From an uncultured Bacteroidia bacterium (GTDB lineage Bacteria > Bacteroidota > Bacteroidia > Bacteroidales > UBA932), in contig CACYWN010000018.1 of NCBI GenBank assembly GCA_902778105.1, positions 1 to 49,266 on the forward strand: a DNA stretch of 49,266 nucleotides. The letters run 5' to 3'. Under the pieces are notes generated by a model. The model was not told the origin of the DNA. It did not search any database and was given only the letters and a program-made list of their open reading frames with translations. A program made the position numbers and the translations under genes. The first letter of the stretch is position 1, and each line of letters starts with the position of its first letter. Shown here in pieces: positions 41,114-48,945 of the stretch.

Positions 41114-41836
41114 AACTGTGTAGAACAGCTTGAATCAAACAATAATCAACCATGATGGACAAGAATTGTGTAGAGCGGCTCGAATTACACAATAATCAAT
41201 CATGATGGACAGGAACTGTGTAAAACTGCTCAAACCACACAATAATCAACCATAATGGACAAGAACTGTGTAAAACAGCTCGAATCACACAATTATCCTC
41301 CATGATGGACAGGAATTATCCTCCATGATGGACAGGAACTGTGTAAAACTGCTCAAACCACACAATAATCAACCATAATGGACAAGAATTGTGTAAAACA
41401 GCTCGAATCACACAATTATCCTCCATGATGGACAGGAATTGTGTAGAACGATTCGAATTACACAATAATCAATCATGATGGACAGGAACTGTGTAAAACT
41501 GCTCAAACCACACAATAATCAACCATGATGGACAAAAACTGTGTAAAACGGCTCGATTCACACAATTATCCTCCATGATGGACAAGAATTGTGTAAAACG
41601 GTACGAATCACACAATTATCCTCCATCATGGACAAGAACTGTGTAGAACGGCTCGAATCAAACAATTATCCTCCATCATGGACAAGAATTGTGTAAAACA
41701 GCTCAAACCACACAATAATCAACCATGATGGACAGGAATTGTGTAAAACGGCTCGGATCATACAATAATCAACCATAATGGACAAGAATTGTGTAAAACA
41801 GCTCGAATCACACAATTATCAACCATTTCAAGTGAT
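41114..41836. repeat. palindromic repeat array B (14 full units of 50 bp plus one truncated)
   Basis: Units begin at 41114, 41164, 41214, 41264, 41337, 41387 and every 50 bp to 41787; the period is exactly 50. At 41314 a 23-nt piece has lost its first 27 nt (the stem half and loop). Each unit: AAYTGTGT, 15 nt (type AAAACAGCTCGAATC), ACACAATT, then a spacer with a second small palindrome TCCATGATGGA or relatives. A degenerate unit follows near 41838-41866 and runs into the miaB promoter. Confidence 0.93.
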
Positions 41837-41871
41837 TATTGTGTCAAAACAAGAGTTTCACACATTTTTAT

Positions 41872-41879
41872 TACCTTTG
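41872..41879 (+). promoter_or_regulatory. sigma-ABfr -7 element for miaB-glpK-glpF
   Basis: TACCTTTG, 8 nt before the miaB ATG. The -33 zone is occupied by the last degenerate array unit and shows no good TTG. Confidence 0.6.
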
Positions 41880-41887
41880 TACTGCTT

Positions 41888-43207
41888 ATGAAGAAAGCCT
41901 ATATTGAAACATACGGGTGTCAGATGAACGTGAATGACACCGAGGTCATTTTTTCCATTCTGGCCAAGGAGGGATATGAGCGGACGGAGAACATGGAGGA
42001 AGCGGACCTGATCATGGCCAATACCTGCTCGGTGCGTGACAACGCGGAGCAGCGGATCTGGGGCCGGATCGAGCAGTTCAACCTGCAGCGGCGCAAGCGT
42101 CCGGGCGTGGTCGTGGGCATTGTGGGCTGTATGGCGGAACGCCTGAAGGACAAGTTGTTGGAAACGCGGAAGGTGGACCTGGTCGTCGGACCGGACGCCT
42201 ACCGTTCGCTGCCCCGGCTGCTAGAAGCCCTGAAACCGGAAGCCCCACAGATCGACGTGCTCCTTTCCCGGGATGAAACCTATGCGGACATTACGCCGGT
42301 GCGCACCGACAGGAACGGCGTCTCGGCCTTCATTTCCATCATGCGCGGCTGCAATAACGTCTGCTCGTACTGCGTGGTGCCGTACACCCGCGGTGTCGAG
42401 CGGTCGCGCGACCCGCATTCCATCGTCCGGGAGGCCTGTGACGTGTTCCAGAAGGGCTACAAGGAGGTGACACTGCTTGGGCAGAATGTGGACAGCTACC
42501 TGTGGAAATCGGCGGAGGAAACCGTGAACTTCGCGGAGCTGCTGCGGCGTGTGGCGTCCGTAAGCCCCGAACTCAGAGTCCGTTTCGCCACTTCGCACCC
42601 CAAGGACATCAGTGACGAGGTTATCGAGACGATGGCCGCGTACGACAACATTTGCAAGCACATCCATCTTCCCGTCCAGTCCGGCAGTTCCCGGATGCTG
42701 GAGAAGATGCGCCGGAAATACGACCGTGAATGGTATCTGGAACGGGTCCGCAAGATCCGCAGCGTGATGCCGGATTGCGGCCTGACGACCGATGTCATCG
42801 CCGGTTTCTGCTCCGAGACGGAGGAGGACCACCGGGAGACGCTGAGCCTCATGGAGGAGGTCGGCTTCGACTGGGCCTTCATGTTCGCCTATTCCGAACG
42901 CCCGGGCACCCTGGCGGCCCGGAATTATCCGGACGACGTCCCGCCGGCCACCAAGACGCGGCGGCTGAACGAGATCATCGACCTGCAGAACCGGAAATCC
43001 CTGGAGAGCTATCGCCGGGACATCGGCAAGCGCCTGCAGGTCCTCATCGAAGGCCCCTCCAAACGGAATCCCGACGATCTGTGCGGCCGCGCCTCCAACA
43101 GCAAGATGTGCGTATTCCCCGGTGGCGGACACCACACGGGCGAGTATGTGGACGTGGAGGTCGTGGACTGCACCAGTGCGACACTGATCTGTAAACTAAT
43201 CATATAA
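41888..43207 (+). CDS. miaB: tRNA-2-methylthio-N6-dimethylallyladenosine synthase
   Basis: A 439-residue radical SAM methylthiotransferase modifying A37 of tRNAs that read UNN codons. The N-terminal domain has three cluster cysteines, in [20 protein letters not shown] and VGCMAERL. The radical SAM motif is CNNVCSYC (CxxxCxxC) with VVPYTRG. GQNVDSY and the C-terminal TRAM domain follow. The start at 41888 begins the methylthiotransferase domain; an upstream in-frame ATG would translate repeat sequence. It precedes glpK by 2 nt, so the three genes to glpF look like one operon. Confidence 0.96.
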   Translation: MKKAYIETYGCQMNVNDTEVIFSILAKEGYERTENMEEADLIMANTCSVRDNAEQRIWGRIEQFNLQRRKRPGVVVGIVGCMAERLKDKLLETRKVDLVVGPDAYRSLPRLLEALKPEAPQIDVLLSRDETYADITPVRTDRNGVSAFISIMRGCNNVCSYCVVPYTRGVERSRDPHSIVREACDVFQKGYKEVTLLGQNVDSYLWKSAEETVNFAELLRRVASVSPELRVRFATSHPKDISDEVIETMAAYDNICKHIHLPVQSGSSRMLEKMRRKYDREWYLERVRKIRSVMPDCGLTTDVIAGFCSETEEDHRETLSLMEEVGFDWAFMFAYSERPGTLAARNYPDDVPPATKTRRLNEIIDLQNRKSLESYRRDIGKRLQVLIEGPSKRNPDDLCGRASNSKMCVFPGGGHHTGEYVDVEVVDCTSATLICKLII

Positions 43208-43209
43208 TT

Positions 43210-44682
43210 ATGGAAAAATACATTCTGGCCCTGGACCAGGGAACCAGCTCTTCCCGGGCCATCGTCTTCGACCATGAAGGCAACATCCGCTCTACCGCGC
43301 AGATGGAATTCACCCAGTATTTCCCAAAACCGGGCTGGGTGGAGCACAATCCGATGGAGATCTGGTCGTCCGAGGCGGCCGTCATTGCGGAGGCCATCAC
43401 CAAGATGGGCATCAACGGCTTGAACATCGCCGGTATCGGCATCACCAACCAGCGTGAAACGACCATCGTGTGGGATGCGGAAACCGGCGAGCCGGTCTAC
43501 AATGCCATCGTGTGGCAGGACCGCCGCACCTCCGGATTCTGCGACACCCTCCGCGACAAGGCGGAATGGATCCGGGAAAAGACGGGACTCATCATCGACG
43601 CCTATTTCTCCGGTACCAAGATCCGCTGGATCCTGGACAACGTTCCCGGCGCGCGGGAGAAGGCCGAGGCCGGCAAGCTCCGCTTCGGCACCGTGGACAG
43701 CTGGCTTGTCTGGCAGCTTACCCGCGGTGAGGTCCATGTGACCGACGTGTCCAATGCCTCCCGTACGATGTTGTTCAATATCAATACGTTGGAGTGGGAT
43801 CCCGAGCTACTGGCCTTGCTGGACATTCCTGCGTCCATGATGCCGTCCGTGCGCTCCAGCTCCGAGGTGTACGGCGTCACGAAGACGACCATTTTCGCCC
43901 ACGAAGTGCCCATCGGCGGCATCGCCGGCGACCAGCAGGCCGCCCTCTTCGGCCAGATGTGCACCGAGCCCGGCTCCGTGAAAAACACCTACGGCACCGG
44001 CTGCTTCCTCTTGATGAACACGGGTGAGAAGCCCATCCTTTCGAAGAACAACCTTCTCACCACCGTGGCCTGGAAGATCGGTGACAAGGTCAATTACGCC
44101 CTGGAAGGCTCCATCTTCGTGGGCGGTTCCGTCGTCCAATGGCTGCGGGACGGCCTGGGCATCATCCGGAGTTCCTCCGAGATAGAGGCCCTCGCCGAAA
44201 CGGTCCCGGACAACGGCGGTGTGTACTTCGTCCCGGCCCTTACGGGCATGGGCGCGCCCTATTGGGACCAGTATGCCCATGGCACCATCTGCGGCATCAC
44301 CCGCGGCACCACGGCGGCCCATATCGCCCGCGCGGCCCTCGAAGGCATCGCTTTCCAGACCATGGACATCGTGGGCGCGATGGAGAAGGATGCCGGCGTC
44401 CGCCTTTCCGAACTGAAGGTCGACGGCGGTGCATCCCGCAACAATCTCATGATGCAGTTCCAGGCCGATGTACTGGGCACGTCCGTCATCCGTCCGCAGG
44501 TCACCGAGACCACCGCCATGGGCGCCTGCTACCTCGCCGGCCTCGCCGTCGGGTACTGGAGCTCCCTGGACGAGATCAAGGCCCAGTGGCAGGCGGAGCG
44601 CGTGTTCAAGCCGTCCGGCACCGACACGACGCAGTTAAAGGCCGGCTGGGCCGATGCGATCGGACGGACGCTGAGCAAATAA
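43210..44682 (+). CDS. glpK: glycerol kinase
   Basis: A 490-residue FGGY-family kinase converting glycerol to sn-glycerol 3-phosphate with ATP. Seen are [17 protein letters not shown] (ATP loop), [13 protein letters not shown] (glycerol-binding), the [13 protein letters not shown] region and [22 protein letters not shown], with a conserved C-terminal [18 protein letters not shown]. The length is standard. It is followed by glpF, giving uptake plus trapping of glycerol. Confidence 0.96.
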   Translation: MEKYILALDQGTSSSRAIVFDHEGNIRSTAQMEFTQYFPKPGWVEHNPMEIWSSEAAVIAEAITKMGINGLNIAGIGITNQRETTIVWDAETGEPVYNAIVWQDRRTSGFCDTLRDKAEWIREKTGLIIDAYFSGTKIRWILDNVPGAREKAEAGKLRFGTVDSWLVWQLTRGEVHVTDVSNASRTMLFNINTLEWDPELLALLDIPASMMPSVRSSSEVYGVTKTTIFAHEVPIGGIAGDQQAALFGQMCTEPGSVKNTYGTGCFLLMNTGEKPILSKNNLLTTVAWKIGDKVNYALEGSIFVGGSVVQWLRDGLGIIRSSSEIEALAETVPDNGGVYFVPALTGMGAPYWDQYAHGTICGITRGTTAAHIARAALEGIAFQTMDIVGAMEKDAGVRLSELKVDGGASRNNLMMQFQADVLGTSVIRPQVTETTAMGACYLAGLAVGYWSSLDEIKAQWQAERVFKPSGTDTTQLKAGWADAIGRTLSK

Positions 44683-44703
44683 ACAGAATCAAACCACCAA
44701 ACT

Positions 44704-45444
44704 ATGGAGAAAGCATACATTTTCGAATTCATCGGCACCCTGGTGCTCGTCCTTTTCGGTGACGGTGTGTGCGCCGCCACGTCCCTGAACAAGTCCAAAG
44801 CCAAGGGCGGCGGATGGGTGGTGATCGCCCTCGCTTGGGGCCTCGCCGTGATGATGGGCGTCCTTATCGCCGGCCCGGTTTCCGGTGCGCACCTGAACCC
44901 GGCCGTCACCCTGGGCCTCGCCATCGCCGGCAAGTTTGCCTGGACCCAAGTTCTCGGTTACATCATCGCCCAGATGCTGGGCGGCTTCGTGGGCGGCCTG
45001 CTGGTCTATGTGTTCTATAAGGACCATTATGCGGCCACGGCCGACGAGCCGGACACCATGCTCGGCACCTTCTGCACGATGCCTGCCATCTGGAATCCCT
45101 GGCGGAACTTCCTTTCCGAGTTCATTGCCACCTGCCTCCTGGTGTTCATCATCCTCGCCATCGGCTTCGAGGGGAACGCCTTCCAGGTAAGCGGTGCCGC
45201 CGCTTCCACCGGTGCCCTCGGCGCCTGGCCTGTTACCTGCCTGATCATGGCCCTGGGCATGTCCCTCGGCGGGACCACCGGCTACGCCATGAATCCCGCC
45301 CGCGACCTCTCCCCGCGCTGCGCGCACGCCGTCCTGCCCATCAAAGGCAAGCGCGACAGCGGCTGGTCCTACAGCTGGGTCCCCGTCGCCGGCCCGATGC
45401 TCGGCGCCTGCCTGGCCGCCGGCCTCTTCCTGCTGGTGTTCTAA
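44704..45444 (+). CDS. glpF: glycerol facilitator (aquaglyceroporin, MIP family)
   Basis: A 246-residue inner-membrane channel with six helices and two half-helices. Both NPA boxes are present: SGAHLNPAVTLG and GYAMNPARDLSPR. The Asp after the second NPAR is the mark of glycerol-conducting members. It passively conducts glycerol, which GlpK then phosphorylates. It lies 21 nt after glpK. Repeat cluster C starts 16 nt beyond its stop. Confidence 0.94.
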   Translation: MEKAYIFEFIGTLVLVLFGDGVCAATSLNKSKAKGGGWVVIALAWGLAVMMGVLIAGPVSGAHLNPAVTLGLAIAGKFAWTQVLGYIIAQMLGGFVGGLLVYVFYKDHYAATADEPDTMLGTFCTMPAIWNPWRNFLSEFIATCLLVFIILAIGFEGNAFQVSGAAASTGALGAWPVTCLIMALGMSLGGTTGYAMNPARDLSPRCAHAVLPIKGKRDSGWSYSWVPVAGPMLGACLAAGLFLLVF

Positions 45445-45460
45445 ATACTTGCGTACGAAA

Positions 45461-45593
45461 TAAGTGTAGAAAGGCCCGAATTACACAATTATCCTTCATT
45501 ATCGACGATAATTGTGTAATTCGGGTCGTATTGCACAATAACTGACCATAAACACAGGAAATTGTGCAGAAAGGGGCATTTCGCACACATTTT
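45461..45593. repeat. palindromic repeat cluster C (about 2.7 units)
   Basis: Three related units begin at 45461, 45510 and 45560, 49-50 bp apart, with the same stem (GTGT...ACACAATT, AATTGTGT...GCACAATA, AATTGTGC...GCACACAT) and loop core GGCCCGAAT. The spacer of the first unit contains ATTATCGACGATAAT, a perfect 7-1-7 palindrome. It is more diverged than arrays A and B and lies between glpF and the convergent rpoN. Confidence 0.85.
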
Positions 45594-45651
45594 AGCAGAG
45601 ATATCTGACCGGAACCGGGAATGACGGTCCCGGACTCCCGACGGAGCCAGC

Positions 45652-47118
45652 TCAGAGTTCCCTCCGCAGCCGTGCCGGGGGGATGTCCATCTGGGCACGA
45701 TACTTGGCAATGGTGCGGCGGGCCACTTTGTAGCCCTTGGCAGTGAGGGCCTCCACCAGGTCATCGTCCGTGAAGGGGTTGTGCTTGTCTTCGCCGTCCA
45801 CGAGTTCGCGGAGGACCTTCTTGATTTCGCGGGTGGAAATCTCCTCCCCGTCACTGTTTTCCAGGCCTTCAGAGAAGAAGTACTTCAGGGGGAAGATGCC
45901 GAAGTGGGTCTCGATCCACTTGCTGTTCACCACGCGGGAGATGGTGGAGATGTCGAAGCCGGTCCTTTCGGCAATGTCTTTCAGGACCATCGGGCGGAGG
46001 GAGGATTCGTCCCCGTCCACAAAGTAGTCGTGCTGATACTCGATGATGGCCCGCATCGTGCTTTCCAGGGTGTTCTGACGCTGCTTCAATGCCTCCACGA
46101 ACCATTTGGCCGAATCAAGTTTCTGCTTCACGAAGACGGCGGCCTCCTTCTGGGTGCGGTCGGTGGCATATTTGCCGGTCTCCAGGATCTCGGCATACTT
46201 GCGGTTGATCCGGAGTTCGGGGATGGAGAAGCGGGGCATCGACAGGATAAGTTCCCCGTTCTCATAGTCCAGCCGGAAATCGGGAACGATCTGCTGGGCC
46301 TGGTCGCTGTAGCTGTCGTCAATCTGTCCGCCGGGGGAAGGATTGAGCTTCCGGATTTCCTTGACAATGTCCTTCATCTCCTCATCCGACAGATGGAACC
46401 GGTTCATCAGGCGCTGGAAATGGTGGCCTTTGAAATCGTCGAAGCCGTCCCGGATCACCCGGACCGCATTGCGGACGGACGGGGTCTGTTTCTTGTCCTC
46501 CAACTGGATGAGCAGGCATTCACGGAGATCACGGGCGCCGACACCGGAGGGTTCGAACTGCTGGATGACTTTCAGGAGGCGCTCCACCTCTTCGGCCGAT
46601 GTTTCCAGCCCGGCCCGGAAGGCGATGTCGTCCACCAGGGACTCCACGTCGCGGCGGAGATAGCCGTCGTCGTCCAGGCTGCCGATGATGAAAGTGGCGA
46701 CTGCGCGCTCGTGTTCGGTCAGGTTCCGGTAGCCGAGCTGCTCCATCAGGCTTTGCGTGAAACTCTGCTTGACGGAGAAGGTATTGTATTCGGGCCGTTC
46801 GTCCGGGCCCCAGTTCTTCACGGAACGGTTGTAATACGGTGTCGGATCGTCGTCACCATAGGACGAATAATTCTCCTCCAGGGAACCACCGCTGTTCTCC
46901 CGGTCTTCCATCTCGGAAATGGACATGTCGCGGGGCTCGTCGGACTCGCCGCCCTGCGAAGGCGAATCATCCAGGACCGGGTTGTCGTTCAACACCTCAC
47001 GGACATGCTGCTCCAGGGCCTGTACCGGCATCTCGATCAGCTTGATGGTCTGGATCTGAAGCGGCGAAAGTTTCTGCTGGAGTTTCTGTCCGAGCTCCTG
47101 TTTGATCGTAGTGGCCAT
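45652..47118 (-). CDS. rpoN: RNA polymerase sigma-54 factor
   Basis: A 488-residue sigma factor for enhancer-dependent promoters (-24/-12). Region I is the glutamine-rich activator-contact segment KQELGQKLQQKLSPLQIQTIKLIEMP. An acidic region II follows, then the core-binding and DNA-binding parts. The RpoN box is ARRTIAKYRAQM near the C-terminus. The length is usual for Bacteroidota. Its start is 4 nt after the SPOR gene stop. No sigma-54 activator is encoded in the window. Confidence 0.95.
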   Translation of the reverse strand: MATTIKQELGQKLQQKLSPLQIQTIKLIEMPVQALEQHVREVLNDNPVLDDSPSQGGESDEPRDMSISEMEDRENSGGSLEENYSSYGDDDPTPYYNRSVKNWGPDERPEYNTFSVKQSFTQSLMEQLGYRNLTEHERAVATFIIGSLDDDGYLRRDVESLVDDIAFRAGLETSAEEVERLLKVIQQFEPSGVGARDLRECLLIQLEDKKQTPSVRNAVRVIRDGFDDFKGHHFQRLMNRFHLSDEEMKDIVKEIRKLNPSPGGQIDDSYSDQAQQIVPDFRLDYENGELILSMPRFSIPELRINRKYAEILETGKYATDRTQKEAAVFVKQKLDSAKWFVEALKQRQNTLESTMRAIIEYQHDYFVDGDESSLRPMVLKDIAERTGFDISTISRVVNSKWIETHFGIFPLKYFFSEGLENSDGEEISTREIKKVLRELVDGEDKHNPFTDDDLVEALTAKGYKVARRTIAKYRAQMDIPPARLRREL

Positions 47119-47122
47119 AATC

Positions 47123-47593
47123 CTACCGCGGGAAATTGATCGTTTCCTTGAGAATCAAGGCCGTAGGATAGGTCGCCTTGAGGGACTGATACACCTTGAG
47201 CGCATCGCCCCGGGTCCGGAAATCCCCGACGCTCACCTTGAAATTCGGACTTTCAAAGGTACGGTACACCCCGATACCGGGATAGGCGTTGGAGATGGAA
47301 CGGGCGATGGCCTCGGACCGGTTCCTGGCGCTCTGACCGCTTTCGTAGAAGACCCGGATCCGGTAGCCGGTGAGTTTCTTGGAGCCGTTGTTGGCCACGT
47401 AGCGGTCCAGGGCCGCCGACATGGACTGCGACTGGTTTACGGTGAAGCCTTTGCCCAAAATATTCAGGATGCTCCGGCCCACAAGAGAGGAATCCACCTG
47501 CGACGTCTTGACCGTATCCCGACGGAACTCCTGCGCGCTGAGGAGCGCGCCGGAGAGAAGAACCAAAAAGAAAGTAACCAGTATTTTTTTCAT
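47123..47593 (-). CDS. SPOR-domain periplasmic protein
   Basis: A 156-residue exported protein: signal peptide MKKILVTFFLVLLSGALLSAQ, a short linker and a C-terminal SPOR domain (about residues 75-150: TGYRIRVFYESGQSARNRSEAIARS..., FKVSVGDFRTRGDALKVYQSL). SPOR domains bind glycan strands stripped of peptide stems, usually at division sites. It lies between the LEA-like lipoprotein (9 nt) and rpoN (4 nt), and all three are probably co-transcribed. Confidence 0.87.
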   Translation of the reverse strand: MKKILVTFFLVLLSGALLSAQEFRRDTVKTSQVDSSLVGRSILNILGKGFTVNQSQSMSAALDRYVANNGSKKLTGYRIRVFYESGQSARNRSEAIARSISNAYPGIGVYRTFESPNFKVSVGDFRTRGDALKVYQSLKATYPTALILKETINFPR

Positions 47594-47602
47594 ACGGATG
47601 GC

Positions 47603-48076
47603 TTATTGACTGAACTGGGACAGGTCGATATCGTTGAAGGACAACGTCGTCCCCGCCCCGCTCTTGAGTTTCACATGCAACTTGACATCGACGGTCATTC
47701 CTTCCATCGAACGCTTGGCAGCGATGGCCAGGAGGTCCAGCAGGGACACTTTCTCCGCCAGCAGCGCCGTGCAAGGGAGTTCATATACCTGCACGCTCCG
47801 TTCCTGGACCGGGAGTTCTCCGGCCGTGAAATGCACCATCTCCCGGTCGTAGTATTTCACCACGCCCCGGACGTCTTCGACCGTAAAGGAAATGGAAGGA
47901 TTGTCCAGCCCCAGGAGCAGCACGGCATCCATCGACCGGGACGACGTAGGAACGAGGTACTTCACCCCCACGGACGTCACCTTGAGGTCCTTGAGCTTGG
48001 CCACACCACACCCCGAGACGGCCATGGCCGCCACGGCGAGCAGGAGCCCGAGCGCTATTTTCCGGATTCCTTTCAT
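47603..48076 (-). CDS. lipoprotein with LEA type 2-like domain
   Basis: A 157-residue lipoprotein: MKGIRKIALGLLLAVAAMAVSGC with Cys23, then a single beta-rich domain with LLLGLDNPSISFTVEDVRGVVKYYDREM, where the NP followed by alternating strands recalls the LEA_2/WHy fold. The function is unknown. The start at 48074-48076 is favoured because the -7 element at 48101-48108 lies between it and an upstream in-frame ATG. First gene of the lipoprotein-SPOR-rpoN unit. The fold assignment is tentative. Confidence 0.72.
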   Translation of the reverse strand: MKGIRKIALGLLLAVAAMAVSGCGVAKLKDLKVTSVGVKYLVPTSSRSMDAVLLLGLDNPSISFTVEDVRGVVKYYDREMVHFTAGELPVQERSVQVYELPCTALLAEKVSLLDLLAIAAKRSMEGMTVDVKLHVKLKSGAGTTLSFNDIDLSQFSQ

Positions 48077-48100
48077 TCCTTGCAATGGTCTGTCATCCTG

Positions 48101-48108
48101 CAAATATA
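48101..48108 (-). promoter_or_regulatory. sigma-ABfr -7 element for the lipoprotein-SPOR-rpoN operon
   Basis: TATATTTG on the minus strand, 24 nt before the lipoprotein start. No clear TTG at -33. Confidence 0.6.
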
Positions 48109-48945
48109 GCAATTTTCTCAGAGAATATCATAAAACCGAGCGAGGGAGGCAAGGAGGCACGCGTAAGGTCTGAGTCTGGGCAAGGTCTGCCAGACTTCGG
48201 GCAAGGTCTGCATTTGCGTTGCCTTCCTGTTGCCTTCCCGAGCGGCCGTATTTGCATTGCCTCTCCGTCCGGCCGCATTTGCGGCAAATCGTGCTTCTAC
48301 GCCGTTCCGCCTGCCGACGCGTCCGCTAAAATGGCCTTTTAAGCGGAAAACGGTGCCGCGTCTGCACGCAGAAGCACCTCTGTGGCCTTTTTTCCGCATT
48401 TGCGGCGCAGAGATGGTGATGATGAGAAGGTACCAGTGAGATGGCCGAGGTGGTGAGATGGTCAATGAGGTGGTGAGATGGTCAATGAGATGGTGAGCTT
48501 GGCATGGCCTGAGTCTGGGCATGGTCTGAATGGTATTTGGGCGGAGTCTGTTTTTAAGTGACAGACCATGCCCATGGTTTATGCCATACAGTTGGCTGGA
48601 AGGCCGATCCGGCGGGCAAGGTCTGCGTCCTCAAATCAGACTATGCCCTAAAAGTGCGCAGATCTTGCTCGAATTCTTTCAGACCCTGCCCCCCAAAAGC
48701 GCGGCTCTTTTCATTGGAAAAATCGACTAGCGCCAGAATAATTCTTACGATCCACCGGAAACAGAAAAGAATCGGGCAAGAAAAGCATAATCCGGGCAAG
48801 AATCATAAAAAACTGCACCGGCCGCTTTGCACGATGTCTTTTGCTTCCGTAGCTTTGTTCCGGCCGGTCCTTGTGCAACAGGGCCCGAGGGGATGATTTT
48901 CGGACCGGCCTTCTTCTCCGGAAGGCCCGGAATACATCTTTAGCC
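48109..48945. other. long repeat-rich non-coding region
   Basis: No gene is supported on either strand. The box GGGCAWGGTCTG recurs near 48178, 48199, 48517 and 48614 and inverted at 48562-48573. A 23-bp segment containing CTGAGTCTGGGCA is repeated at 48167-48189 and 48506-48528. AGGTGGTGAGATGGTCAATG is tandem at 48448-48487, with a third partial copy. Nested inverted repeats lie at 48291-48377, and a 9-bp inverted repeat GGCCGGTCC/GGACCGGCC at 48862-48870 and 48902-48910. Confidence 0.5.

Noticed and set aside
39589-41836. Arrays A and B as CRISPR loci
   Set aside because: The 19-nt intervals are as conserved as the hairpins, no unique spacers exist, and no cas genes are present.
41789-41887. 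A longer miaB beginning inside the repeat array
   Set aside because: The extension translates repeat units, lies upstream of the TACCTTTG promoter, and the methylthiotransferase domain starts at 41888.
45615-45633. CCGGGA/TCCCGG hairpin as rpoN terminator
   Set aside because: Only 6 bp, with no T run after it on the minus strand; too weak to call.
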